From Acidobacteriaceae bacterium (GTDB lineage Bacteria; Acidobacteriota; Terriglobia; Terriglobales; Acidobacteriaceae): 34,351 nucleotides of DNA. The stretch's first letter is position 1, and the number at the start of each line of letters is the position of its first letter. Below are positions 24,599-31,616 of this stretch, one piece after another. Made by a program: the position numbers and the translations under genes. The stretch covers positions 7,535 to 41,885 of the forward strand of contig PMGP01000002.1 in the NCBI GenBank assembly GCA_003156235.1, read 5' to 3'. The notes below the pieces were generated by a model that ran no database searches, was not told where the DNA came from, and was given only the letters and a program-made list of their open reading frames with translations.

Positions 24599-26013
24599 TG
24601 CGATCGCTGCCTATCCGCGTCCGGCTCACGCTGTGGTATTCGCTGGCTATCACGGTCACCATGTTCACCATCGGCCTGGTCTCGCTCTGGATGGTGCACC
24701 ACGCCATCGATAACCTGGAAAAGATCGAGCTGCAGGAGCGTGTGCGCGGCGTTCGGCGCTTTATCGAAAGCCGCCCGGAGGGCGAGACGAGCGCGGCGCT
24801 GCATGAGGCCATCACCGCCGCTTACAGCGCCAGCCACGGCAGCAAATGGCTGCAAGTTATCGACGAGCAGGGCAACTGGATCTACCGCTCACCGCACGTC
24901 GCCGCCGTCTATCCCGAGCTGGCGCTTCCCGCGCAGGCGCCCGACCCCGGTTATTACTTCACTTATCACGCCGAGTCTTCTTTGGTTCGCGCGCTGATCG
25001 CGCCCATTGCGGTGCATGGCGTCCGCTACACCGTGCAGACCGGCCTGACGCTGAACAAGACGCTGGCAATTCTATCCGACCTGCGCATTCATCTGTTTCT
25101 GCTGATTGCCGTGGGACTGCTCGTCTCTTCGATTGCTGGACACTTCATGAGCCGCAAGGCGCTGAGGCCGGTGGCCGCGCTGGCCGCCGAAGCCCGCCGC
25201 ATCAACGATCGCAATCTGGATATTCGCCTGCCCGTGCCAGGAGCCAGGGACGAAATCTCCGACCTATCCGAGACGCTGAACCAGATGCTGGAGCGCATCG
25301 ACAGGGCTTTCGCGAGTGTGCGCACCTTCACCGGCAATGCCTCGCATGAGCTGCGCACGCCCATCTCGCTCTTGCGCACCGAGATTGAGGTTGCGCTGAT
25401 CCGGCCGCGCGAGGCGGCCGAGTACCGCGCCGTTCTTGAACGCCTGCACGGCGAGACCGTGCGCATGACGGGGCTGGTGGAAAACCTGCTCTCCCTGGCC
25501 AGGGCCGATGGCGGAGCCGAAACCATTGCGCGCGCGCCGATTTGCGCCGCCGAGCTCTTTCAGCAGGTTGCCGCTGGCTGGAAGAGCGCCATGGAGGCGG
25601 CGCGGCTCGATTTTCGCGTCGAAATGCCGGCAAAGGGGCTGGCTCTCCTGGGCGACCGGCAGCTCGTCGCGCGCCTGCTCTCGATTCTGTTGGAAAACGC
25701 CAGCAGGTACACGCATGCCGGGGGCTCGGTAAAGCTGTACGCAGCCGTTTCCAGAACGCACGTCATGATCGCTGTCGAAGACACCGGCATCGGCATCGCC
25801 CCCGAGCACCGGGAGCGCATCTTCGAGCGCTTTTACCGCATTGCGCCCGCGGGCGAGCCTGCTCCGGCCGGCTTCGGCCTGGGCCTTTCTCTGGCGCAGT
25901 GGATCGCCGGGCGTCACGGCACCGAGCTCATGCTGGAAAGCGAACCGGGAGCAGGAAGCCGGTTTTCATTCAGCCTGGAAAGAAGCCTGGAGAAGGCAGA
26001 GATCGCGATGTAG
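24598..26013 (+). CDS. Membrane sensor histidine kinase
   Basis: The 471-residue kinase begins MRSLPIRVRLTLWYSLAITV at an ATG overlapping the regulator stop; the ORF-track start 64 codons upstream reads through the regulator gene in another frame. TM1 is at about 11-34 and TM2 at about 164-182, with a periplasmic sensor region of about 130 residues between. A HAMP segment (ALRPVAALAAEARRINDRNLDIRLP), a HisKA domain with H250 (ASHELRTPISLL) and a HATPase with N box (LLENASRYTH), DTGIGIAP and GFGLGLSLAQ complete it. The layout resembles QseC/CusS-type kinases. The signal is unknown; genomic context suggests phosphate esters or phosphate shortage. Confidence 0.92.
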   Translation: MRSLPIRVRLTLWYSLAITVTMFTIGLVSLWMVHHAIDNLEKIELQERVRGVRRFIESRPEGETSAALHEAITAAYSASHGSKWLQVIDEQGNWIYRSPHVAAVYPELALPAQAPDPGYYFTYHAESSLVRALIAPIAVHGVRYTVQTGLTLNKTLAILSDLRIHLFLLIAVGLLVSSIAGHFMSRKALRPVAALAAEARRINDRNLDIRLPVPGARDEISDLSETLNQMLERIDRAFASVRTFTGNASHELRTPISLLRTEIEVALIRPREAAEYRAVLERLHGETVRMTGLVENLLSLARADGGAETIARAPICAAELFQQVAAGWKSAMEAARLDFRVEMPAKGLALLGDRQLVARLLSILLENASRYTHAGGSVKLYAAVSRTHVMIAVEDTGIGIAPEHRERIFERFYRIAPAGEPAPAGFGLGLSLAQWIAGRHGTELMLESEPGAGSRFSFSLERSLEKAEIAM

Positions 26014-26386
26014 CCCCAGTGGCCGGGCCGCCACCCCTGCCAACCGGCCAACTTGCTAACCCGCTCTCGCCGCGCAGCGGAGGGCGGAAGTGGGCAGTTT
26101 CACAGGTTCACACGTTGTGTGTTTTTGTGCGGGAGGCGTGTAAAAATCTTTTATTTTGAATTAGTTAGATCAGGCTCCACAATTTCACAGGCAAAAACAG
26201 AAAAACCACCTGCGGTGGGGCCAATGTTCCCCTCTAATGGCTTTTCCGTTCGATAAGGGGCTTCTATCTGCCAGTATGCGCCAACGGAGGGCTATTTCCG
26301 GCAACCCAACCGCGGTGGGGCTAGACTCCCAGGTCTCAAAAGCGAGACCTGGAAGTTCTGCAACGGCTGGCGCGCGGGATTTTGCG
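26014..26386. other. 373-bp non-coding region with repeats
   Basis: No credible gene is present. A short CACAC/GTGTG stem followed by five T near 26109-26125 could end the two-component operon (weak). Two imperfect direct copies of a word like CYGCGGTGGGGCYAR...TCCC occur near 26208 and 26309. The second runs into the GAGACC palindrome listed separately. Confidence 0.5.
26329..26352. repeat. GAGACC-type palindrome, copy 1
   Basis: CCAGGTCTC and GAGACCTGG form a perfect 9-base stem around AAAAGC. The same arms occur at 27087-27112 and, imperfectly, at 27954-27985, flanking the ChpS/ChpB pair and its neighbour. This defines a dispersed repeat family. Confidence 0.75.
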
Positions 26387-26713
26387 CTACTCAAACAGCG
26401 TCGCTACTTTTGCCAGCACCTCATCCAGGATTTCCGGCGGAAGATCATCCACTTTCCGGCCTCCGCGCGCGGCCAGGCCGAGCACACACGGCTGATCGCA
26501 GCGGATGACCCCGGCGGTGCGGATGCCCTTGATGGGAACCGCGAAGCCGAGGCGGCGGGCAAACTCGCCGCCGCTGGTGATGGGCAGAACCACCGGCAGT
26601 TTTGTCGCTTCGTTGAATGCCGTTGGCGAGACGACCAGGACAGGCCGCTGGCCCTGCTGCTCACGCCCTTGCCTGGGATCAAGCGAGACCAGGTAAATCT
26701 CGCCTCGCTTCAT
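26387..26713 (-). CDS. chpB: ChpB/MazF-family endoribonuclease toxin
   Basis: The 108-residue protein is a PemK/MazF-like mRNA interferase. It shows the N-terminal RGEIYLVSLDP strand, the conserved GQRPVLVVS with R23, LPITSGGEFARRLGFAVPI and a GVIRCDQ segment. The ITSGGEFARRLGF stretch is closer to E. coli ChpB than to MazF. It should cut single-stranded RNA at short motifs and block translation when not held by its antitoxin. The start overlaps the antitoxin stop (ATGA), the usual antitoxin-first order. No disruption is seen, so it is probably active. Confidence 0.92.
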   Translation of the reverse strand: MKRGEIYLVSLDPRQGREQQGQRPVLVVSPTAFNEATKLPVVLPITSGGEFARRLGFAVPIKGIRTAGVIRCDQPCVLGLAARGGRKVDDLPPEILDEVLAKVATLFE

Positions 26714-26967
26714 AGCAGTTCACGGCCAACGGGAGGCGCGTCAAGCCATTCCCGTTCTTCCGGCGTCATGGGCTGAGAATAGTCGGAAATGGCCAGCAGT
26801 TCGTCCAGCGTGTAGCGGGGCCTGGGACGGGGTTCGAGGATCAGGCGTTCCCCGTCCACGGCCAGACCCACGGTGGCTCCGACTTTGAGGTGAAGCTGTT
26901 CAAGAATGACGGGCGGAACGGCCAGCATGACCGAGCCGCCGACTTTGCGCAGGTTGGTGATGTGCAT
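26710..26967 (-). CDS. chpS: ChpS/MazE-family antitoxin (AbrB-type DNA-binding domain)
   Basis: The real start is MHITNLRKVGGSVMLAVPP, giving 85 residues after an AAGAGG site. The ORF-track start 55 codons upstream runs back through the promoter and repeat DNA. The N-terminal half is a swapped-hairpin AbrB/SpoVT fold (GGSVMLAVPPVILEQLHLKVGATVGLAVDGERLIL). The C-terminal half (PRYTLDELLAISDYSQPMTPEEREWL) is the toxin-wrapping tail and parallels ChpS (RRYSLDELLAQCD). It binds its own operator and neutralises ChpB. A palindrome lies over the promoter. Confidence 0.92.
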   Translation of the reverse strand: MHITNLRKVGGSVMLAVPPVILEQLHLKVGATVGLAVDGERLILEPRPRPRYTLDELLAISDYSQPMTPEEREWLDAPPVGRELL

Positions 26968-26986
26968 GGCGAAGCCTCTTCTTTTG

Positions 26987-27003
26987 ATTATATCAAAATA
27001 TAA
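26987..27003 (-). promoter_or_regulatory. chpS/chpB promoter -10 with overlapping palindromic operator
   Basis: On the minus strand TATAAT (26992 down to 26987) is a consensus -10, 20 bases before the antitoxin start. TTATAT and ATATAA form a perfect inverted repeat around CAAA (26988-27003), overlapping it. This fits autorepression by the antitoxin. A -35 could be TTGCTA, 15 bases upstream. Confidence 0.55.
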
Positions 27004-27086
27004 CAAATAGCAATTCTCGAAGGAACAGGTTTCTGCATGAATTGGGGGCTGCGGCCCACACTGACCATCTGAAAATAAACGGGGGC

Positions 27087-27112
27087 CCCAGGTCTCGCTT
27101 CTGAGACCTGGG
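27087..27112. repeat. GAGACC-type palindrome, copy 2
   Basis: CCCAGGTCTC and GAGACCTGGG form a perfect 10-base stem around GCTTCT, upstream of the chpS promoter. It matches copy 1 in both arms but has a different loop. Confidence 0.75.
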
Positions 27113-27175
27113 AGACAGCGAAGTTCGACCATCCATTCCGGGCCTTATGGGCTATTCACGATCCGCGGAACCTGA

Positions 27176-27246
27176 GATTTCCCCGGCCTCAAAATCGAGA
27201 CGCCCTTCGACAGGCTCAGGGCAGGCTCTGGGGCCCCGATCCTGGC
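27176..27246. repeat. Mosaic repeat containing the CCTTCGACAGGCTCAGG word
   Basis: The minus strand of this stretch would read PEPVEG, the telltale translation of a short repeat widely seen in bacterial intergenic DNA. It is followed by ggggccccgatcctggc, and a close match (gcgcccgatcctggc) follows the palindrome near 27985. The region looks like layered insertions of short repeats between the chpS promoter and the small exported protein gene. Confidence 0.6.
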
Positions 27247-27320
27247 AGGGACTGAAGATGCGGCGCGCGGCCATTCTCCAGCTCTTCCGGCGGATTCTGA
27301 AGCCTTCAGCCAAACCTGAA

Positions 27321-27743
27321 TCATTGGGCTGGAGCCGCTGGCTGGGCCGGTTGGGCCGGTTGGACCGGCGCCGCGTCTTTCGGCTTGGCCAGGAATTCAT
27401 CCACGCGCTTCTTGAAGTCACCCTGGTCATCGTGCTCCCAGCCGCTATAGTTTGACACCACTTGCATCTCGCAGCCCGTATCTTTCGGTACCAGGGTGAC
27501 GTGGTTGGTTCGCTGCAGGAGCGCTCCGGAGATGTTGACATGAACGGAGTGCTTGGGATGGAAGGAAGCTGTCAACTTGCTGTCGTCGCTCTTCACATCC
27601 GCGTAGTTTTTCGGATTGCCAAGGGTGTCTTTGACCGCACCCCACAGCTGGCTGCAAGGAACAGAATAGGTGTTCTTGTAAGTCTCGCCGAAGGCTGGCA
27701 GGGCAAGAGCGAGTGAGATCAAAATCACGAGTTTAGTCCCCAT
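27321..27743 (-). CDS. Small exported protein with proline/alanine/glutamine-rich tail
   Basis: The 140-residue product has a signal peptide (MGTKLVILISLALALPAFGE) after a GGAGG site. The mature part is about 100 residues, with alternating strands (KLTASFHPKHSVHVNISGALLQRTNHVTLVPKD) and two cysteines, and no family I can name with confidence. The last 18 residues are a low-complexity tail of PAQ/PAA units. It is transcribed alone on the minus strand between repeat-rich gaps. A lipid-binding or START-like fold is conceivable from the 'SQLWGAVKDTL...' opening, but this is speculation. Confidence 0.75.
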   Translation of the reverse strand: MGTKLVILISLALALPAFGETYKNTYSVPCSQLWGAVKDTLGNPKNYADVKSDDSKLTASFHPKHSVHVNISGALLQRTNHVTLVPKDTGCEMQVVSNYSGWEHDDQGDFKKRVDEFLAKPKDAAPVQPAQPAQPAAPAQ

Positions 27744-28044
27744 TATGGCTTACCTCCTCCTACCGATGTGCTTCCCGGAATGAGAAAAAACTGAACAGGG
27801 CGCCCCAATTTTAACTGGCAAGCGCAGAATACTCCATCGAAAGATCTGGTCTGTGCGTCAAGTCACATCATGTAGTGATGAGAGCGGTTTTTTCAGTCAA
27901 TGCGGAGTTTCGAGAATCGCGCACGGCGGCTTTAACTTTCACCCCAGGCCGGTGCCCAGGTCTCGCTTTTGAGTGAAACCTGGGGCGCCCGATCCTGGCG
28001 GAGGGTGAGATGTGAGGGCACGCGCGGGCGGGTGAGCCGGGAAG
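27744..28044. other. 300-bp intergenic region with an imperfect GAGACC-type palindrome
   Basis: CCCAGGT...ACCTGGG arms at about 27954-27985 make a third, degraded copy of the palindrome, followed by the gcgcccgatcctggc word. CATCA/TGATG (27866-27880) is a small inverted repeat. No gene or clear promoter was found. Confidence 0.5.
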
Positions 28045-29364
28045 CTAGCCAGCGCTTTCAGCGTCGTAGGCGATGCGGCCTTCGCTGATGGTCCAGCGGA
28101 CCTTGCCTTGCATCGTCCAGCCGTCGAAGGGGCTGTTGTGGGACTTGGATTTGCCTTCGTGGGCGCGGTAGGTCCACTCGGCCTTGGGATCAAAGACGAC
28201 CAGGTCGGCGAAGCTGCCCACGGCGAGGGTTCCGCGGCCCTTCAGGTTCAAGAGCGCGGCAGGCTGGGCGCTCAAGAGGCTCAGGACGCGGCCCAGGGGC
28301 ATCTTCCACTCCCGGTGCAGCCAGCGCAGGCTGAGGCCGAGGGCCGTCTCCAGGCCGATGATGCCGTTGGGGGCGAGGTCGAACTCGACCTCCTTCTCGT
28401 GGACGGCGTGGGGGGCGTGGTCGGTGGCGATGGCGTCAACGACACCGTCCAGAATGGCCTCGATGAGGGCCTCGCGGTCGGCGGCCGAGCGCAAGGGCGG
28501 GCACACCTTGGCGTGAGTGTCATAGAGGCCGACGTGCTCGTCGGTGAGCAGGAAGTGGTGGGGGGTGACCTCGCAGGTGACGCGCAGGCCGCTGCGGCGG
28601 GCCTGGCGAACGGCGTTCAGGGCGGCGGCCGTCGAGATGTGGGCCACGTGCAGATGCGGGCGGGCCTCGCGCAGGCTGGTGACCAGGCGGATGTCGCGCT
28701 CGACGATCGAGGACTCGGCCTCGTTGGGCCAGCCGCGCAGGCCGAGCTTGAAGGCCACGGGACCGGCGTTCATGGCGGCCGTCATGCCGGGGATTTGGGT
28801 GAGGCGCGTGTCCTCGGCGTGCTGGATGACGGCGAGGCCGGCGCGGGCCGCGGCGGTGAGGGCCTCGCGCATGACGCTTTCCTTGAGGATGGGCAGACCG
28901 TCGTCCGAAACGGCCACGGCGCCGGCGGACTTGAGGGCGGCGTAGTCGTTGATGGTCTCGCCCTTCAGGCCGCGGGTGGCGGCGGCGATGGGGAAGACGC
29001 GGACAGATGCGTTGCGGTCGGCAGCCTGCATCCAGCGGGTGGCCTCCGGCGAGTCGTTGGGCGGGCGCGTGTTGGGCATGGCGGCCACGGCGGTGAATCC
29101 GCCGGCCGCCGCCGCCGCCGTGCCGGTGGCGATGGTCTCCTTATGGGTCTGGCCGGGCTCGCGCAGATGGACGTGCATATCGATGAGGCCAGGGGCGACG
29201 GTGAGGCCGGTGGCATCGAGGACTTGGGTTCCGTTGGCGGATTTGAGCTTGCCGGGGGCGGCGATCTCGGCGACGCGGCCCTCCTTGAGCAGAATGTCCT
29301 TGAGGGCATCGATGCCGGCGGCCGGATCGACGAGGTGGCCGCCGCGAATGATCAGTGCCGTCAT
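28045..29364 (-). CDS. pyrC: Dihydroorotase
   Basis: The 439-residue enzyme closes carbamoyl-aspartate to dihydroorotate in pyrimidine synthesis. It is a class I, multifunctional-type dihydroorotase. The metal site HxH is at H64/H66 (DMHVHLREPGQTHKET), and later come the histidine in VIQHAED, HVAHIST, and the catalytic aspartate in IATDHAPHAVHEKE. The length is normal. The ATG follows GGAGG and overlaps the pyrB stop (ATGA), so pyrB and pyrC are translationally coupled. This fits the known pairing of class I dihydroorotase with aspartate carbamoyltransferase. Confidence 0.96.
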   Translation of the reverse strand: MTALIIRGGHLVDPAAGIDALKDILLKEGRVAEIAAPGKLKSANGTQVLDATGLTVAPGLIDMHVHLREPGQTHKETIATGTAAAAAGGFTAVAAMPNTRPPNDSPEATRWMQAADRNASVRVFPIAAATRGLKGETINDYAALKSAGAVAVSDDGLPILKESVMREALTAAARAGLAVIQHAEDTRLTQIPGMTAAMNAGPVAFKLGLRGWPNEAESSIVERDIRLVTSLREARPHLHVAHISTAAALNAVRQARRSGLRVTCEVTPHHFLLTDEHVGLYDTHAKVCPPLRSAADREALIEAILDGVVDAIATDHAPHAVHEKEVEFDLAPNGIIGLETALGLSLRWLHREWKMPLGRVLSLLSAQPAALLNLKGRGTLAVGSFADLVVFDPKAEWTYRAHEGKSKSHNSPFDGWTMQGKVRWTISEGRIAYDAESAG

Positions 29365-30533
29365 GCGCGGCCTCCGTTTCCAGCCGTAGCCGGCAGGGTT
29401 CCGGTCGAGTTTTCAGATGAGGCCGTGAGGGCCCGTTCGAGGACGGCCATGCGGATGGCGACGCCATGGCGGACCTGTTCGAGAATCAGCGACTGAGGGC
29501 CGTCGGCGACGCCGGCGGTGATCTCGAGGCCGCGGATGATGGGGCCCGGATGGAGCACCAGGGCCGAGGGCGCGTAGGCGGCCAGCCGCTGGCCGGTGAG
29601 CTGGTAAGCGGCTTTGTACTCTTCGAGTTCCAGTTGCAGACCGGCCAGCCGCTCGGCCTGAATGCGCAGCATCATCACCGCCTGGGACTGGCCGAGGGCG
29701 GCTTCGAGGTTGCGCTCGATACTGATGCCGGGACCAGCCGCGGCCGCCAGTTCGGGCAGAAGCTGCGGAGGGCCGCAGAGCAGGACGCGCGCGCCCAGAC
29801 GGGGCAGCAGCAGCATATTCGAGCGGGCCACGCGGCTGTGCAGAATGTCGCCGACGATGGCGACGGTGACGCCGGAGAGGGTTTCGGGGGTGAGCTGATC
29901 GATGACTGGGGCTGGCGAGGACGAAAGAGACGCAGGTCCTTCGACTCCCTGCGCTGCGCTGCGGTCGCTCAGGATGACAGAGTTTTTATCGTACTCAAGA
30001 TGAAAGGTTTTTGTAGCCGGGTCAAAATGGGCCAGAATCGTCCGCAGGTCGAGCAGCGCCTGGGTGGGGTGCGCGTGCATACCGTCGCCGGCGTTGAGCA
30101 CGGGCAGGCGGGTTGCGGCCTCGAGCAGCCAGGGAGCGCCGGAGCAGTTGTGGCGCAGGATGATGGCCTCGGCTCCCAGGGCGCGCAGGGTCAGGCCGGT
30201 GTCCTTCAGCGACTCGCCCTTCTCAATGCTCGAAGAGAGGTTGGAGACCAGCGCGGTGTCGGCGCCGAGGCTTTTGGCGGCCAGCTCGAAGCTGGTGCGG
30301 GTGCGGGTCGAGGATTCGTAAAAGAGCAGCGCGATGCGGCGATGGGCCAGCGTGCGGGCGCGCGGCAGCGGGTCCTGATTCTCCAGAGCCGTGGCGCGGG
30401 CCAGCAAATGGCTCAGGTCTTCCAGGGTCAGGTCCTGGATCGAGAGCAGCGAACCGCGATGATAGGGAAACGGCGAGGCCGGAACGGGCGGAAGATGAAG
30501 CTGGCGGCGGGTTGGGGTGGCGGTCGGAGTCAT
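29361..30533 (-). CDS. pyrB: Aspartate carbamoyltransferase with an in-frame repeat-derived insertion
   Basis: The 390-residue enzyme joins carbamoyl phosphate and aspartate. Motifs are complete: STRTRTSFE (75-83) and RHNCSGAP (127-134) for carbamoyl phosphate, HPTQALLD (155-162), GDILHSRVARS, RIQAERL and HPGPIIRGLE (from about 328). Family members are about 305-320 residues. The excess comes from N- and C-terminal extensions plus residues about 176-206 (HLEYDKNSVILSDRSAAQGVEG...), between the two domains and just before VAIVGDILHSR. The DNA there matches a CATCCTGAGCGA...GTCGAAGGACC type intergenic repeat. The start chosen has AAAGG upstream; the track start 38 codons earlier runs into repeat DNA. 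It should be active if the loop is surface exposed. Confidence 0.93.
   Translation of the reverse strand: MTPTATPTRRQLHLPPVPASPFPYHRGSLLSIQDLTLEDLSHLLARATALENQDPLPRARTLAHRRIALLFYESSTRTRTSFELAAKSLGADTALVSNLSSSIEKGESLKDTGLTLRALGAEAIILRHNCSGAPWLLEAATRLPVLNAGDGMHAHPTQALLDLRTILAHFDPATKTFHLEYDKNSVILSDRSAAQGVEGPASLSSSPAPVIDQLTPETLSGVTVAIVGDILHSRVARSNMLLLPRLGARVLLCGPPQLLPELAAAAGPGISIERNLEAALGQSQAVMMLRIQAERLAGLQLELEEYKAAYQLTGQRLAAYAPSALVLHPGPIIRGLEITAGVADGPQSLILEQVRHGVAIRMAVLERALTASSENSTGTLPATAGNGGRA
29917..30008. repeat. Dispersed repeat inside pyrB (TCATCCTGAGCG...GTCGAAGGACC)
   Basis: On the coding strand the stretch reads ctgtcatcctgagcgaccg, then gcagcgcagggagtcgaagg and acctgcgtctctttcg. This is the wording of a repeat commonly seen between genes in acidobacteria and other bacteria. 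Here it is inside an essential gene and keeps the frame. The encoded peptide has no counterpart in ordinary aspartate carbamoyltransferases. Confidence 0.7.
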
Positions 30534-30584
30534 TTTTTCAACCTTTATTGATTCGGCCCGATTGCGTGAGACCCTCTTTCCCAC

Positions 30585-30609
30585 CCATTCCGCAAAATAC
30601 GCGGAATGG
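30585..30609. repeat. Palindrome between pyrR and pyrB (CCATTCCGC/GCGGAATGG)
   Basis: Perfect 9-base arms around AAAATAC, flanked by cccac on one side and atggggcacccaggtctt on the other. This is the same repeat style as at 4389-4470. It sits in the pyrR-pyrB gap, about 50 bases before the pyrB start. Confidence 0.65.
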
Positions 30610-30654
30610 ATGGGGCACCCAGGTCTTACTCTTGAGGGCCGGATCAATAACCAT

Positions 30655-30695
30655 TAGCTTTTCGCTGCCAGCTTCTAACTAAGAGCTAAAAGCTA
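30655..30695. repeat. Inverted repeat TAGCTTTT/AAAAGCTA in the pyrR-pyrB gap
   Basis: Eight-base arms separated by 25 bases, starting 18 bases after the pyrR stop. It could fold in the pyrR-pyrB mRNA. It does not show the PyrR-binding loop consensus known from Bacillus. Confidence 0.4.
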
Positions 30696-30713
30696 GCGGC
30701 CAAAAGCGGTTTG

Positions 30714-31283
30714 TCAGTCCACGCGCTCGACCAGTAGCACCTGCTCGTCGTCGTCGACCTCGCGGAATTTGACCTCGATGATCTCACGGCTGCTGGTGGG
30801 CACGCGCCTGCCAACGTAGGTGGCCTCAATAGGCAGCTCGCGATGGCCACGATCGATGAGCACGGCCAGTTGTACGCGACGCGGGCGGCCGTAGTCAAAC
30901 AGGGCGTCCAGCGCGGCCCGGATCGTCCGGCCGGTGTAGAGCACGTCGTCGCATAGGATCACGTCGCGGCCATCGACATTGAAGCCGATGGAGCCGGCCT
31001 TCACCGTCGGGCGCGCGCCCGCCGTGGACAGATCGTCACGGTAGAACTGAATGTCGAGCTCGCCGGTGTCGATGGGGCGCTTCTCGATCGAGGAGATCAG
31101 CTTGCCCAGCCGCTCGGCCAGCGGAACGCCGCGGCGCTTGATGCCGACCAGGGCCAGATCGTCGCTGCCGTTGCTTTTTTCAACAATCTCGTGGGCCAGG
31201 CGCACCAAGGTGCGCTCGATCTCCGAGGCGGACATCAGCCTGCCCTTGATGCGCAGGGAGGGTTGGTTTGCGACTTCGCTCAT
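30714..31283 (-). CDS. pyrR: Bifunctional pyrimidine operon regulator / uracil phosphoribosyltransferase
   Basis: The 189-residue protein carries the PRPP-binding motif VILCDDVLYTGRT (108-120) and the PyrR body (LALVGIKRRGVPLAERL, RRVQLAVLIDRGHRELPIEATYVGRRVPTS). In Bacillus it binds pyr mRNA with UMP and causes attenuation, and it has weak uracil phosphoribosyltransferase activity. Here it is first in pyrR-pyrB-pyrC. The ATG with GAGAG ahead was chosen over the track start 16 codons upstream, which lies inside a repeat element. That MITE-like palindrome ends only 22 bases before the ATG and so occupies the leader. No PyrR attenuator was recognised, so RNA control here is uncertain. Confidence 0.94.
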   Translation of the reverse strand: MSEVANQPSLRIKGRLMSASEIERTLVRLAHEIVEKSNGSDDLALVGIKRRGVPLAERLGKLISSIEKRPIDTGELDIQFYRDDLSTAGARPTVKAGSIGFNVDGRDVILCDDVLYTGRTIRAALDALFDYGRPRRVQLAVLIDRGHRELPIEATYVGRRVPTSSREIIEVKFREVDDDEQVLLVERVD

Positions 31284-31305
31284 GGATGCTCTCTCACGGC
31301 CTGCT

Positions 31306-31420
31306 AGAGCGGTTCTCCAATACACGTGCACTCACCAGTTCTGTGCAAGGTGGCTTTTTCTTGAGGAAAAAGCCACTCAGCGGCGGTGGTTTCGGGGTAG
31401 AGCAATTGGAGAACCGCTTA
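31306..31420. mobile_element. MITE-like palindromic element in the pyrR leader
   Basis: AGCGGTTCTCCAAT (31308-31321) and ATTGGAGAACCGCT (31405-31418) are perfect 14-base terminal inverted repeats about 110 bases apart. Inside is a strong hairpin (GTGGCTTTTTC/GAAAAAGCCAC, 31350-31376). There is no coding capacity. A second, half copy lies 140 bases away in inverted orientation. These are traits of a miniature inverted-repeat element; no target-site duplication was established. Confidence 0.6.
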
Positions 31421-31469
31421 TTGGCAGATAATACGAGGGTTGGGGCCAGGGAGCAAGTGAAGCGGAAGG

Positions 31470-31524
31470 CCCGGGCCTGAAGGCCCTGCTCATTTGCTCC
31501 CTTTCAGGGGGCTGAAGCCCCCTG
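31470..31524. repeat. Two GGGC-TGAA-GCCC palindromes in tandem
   Basis: GGGCCTGAAGGCCC (31472-31485) and CAGGGGGCTGAAGCCCCCTG (31505-31524) are each followed by tgctc. They belong to the type seen at 7881-7928. They lie in the 331-base gap between pyrR and the zinc-ribbon membrane protein gene. Confidence 0.65.
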
Positions 31525-31559
31525 CTCCCTCCAGAATCTTCGATTTACAACGGTAGTAT

Positions 31560-31616
31560 AAGAAAAAGCCACCTTCCACGCCACCAGTAACATGACGTAA
31601 ATAGGAGAACCACTCT
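31560..31616 (-). repeat. Second, inverted copy of the MITE-like element's first half
   Basis: Read on the minus strand it starts AGAGTGGTTCTCC and ends AAGGTGGCTTTTTCTT, exactly 57 bases like 31306-31362 on the plus strand. By eye about 42 of 57 positions agree, with the two ends nearly identical and the middle diverged. It immediately follows the stop of the zinc-ribbon membrane protein gene. Confidence 0.65.

Noticed and set aside
28108-29496. 462-aa plus-strand ORF
   Set aside because: Antisense shadow of pyrC: Gly/Val/Ala-rich with no motif, while pyrC on the other strand has all catalytic residues.
29466-30551. 361-aa plus-strand ORF
   Set aside because: Antisense shadow of pyrB.
31306-31616. 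CRISPR array
   Set aside because: Only two diverged, inverted copies with no regular spacers; terminal inverted repeats fit a MITE-like element better.
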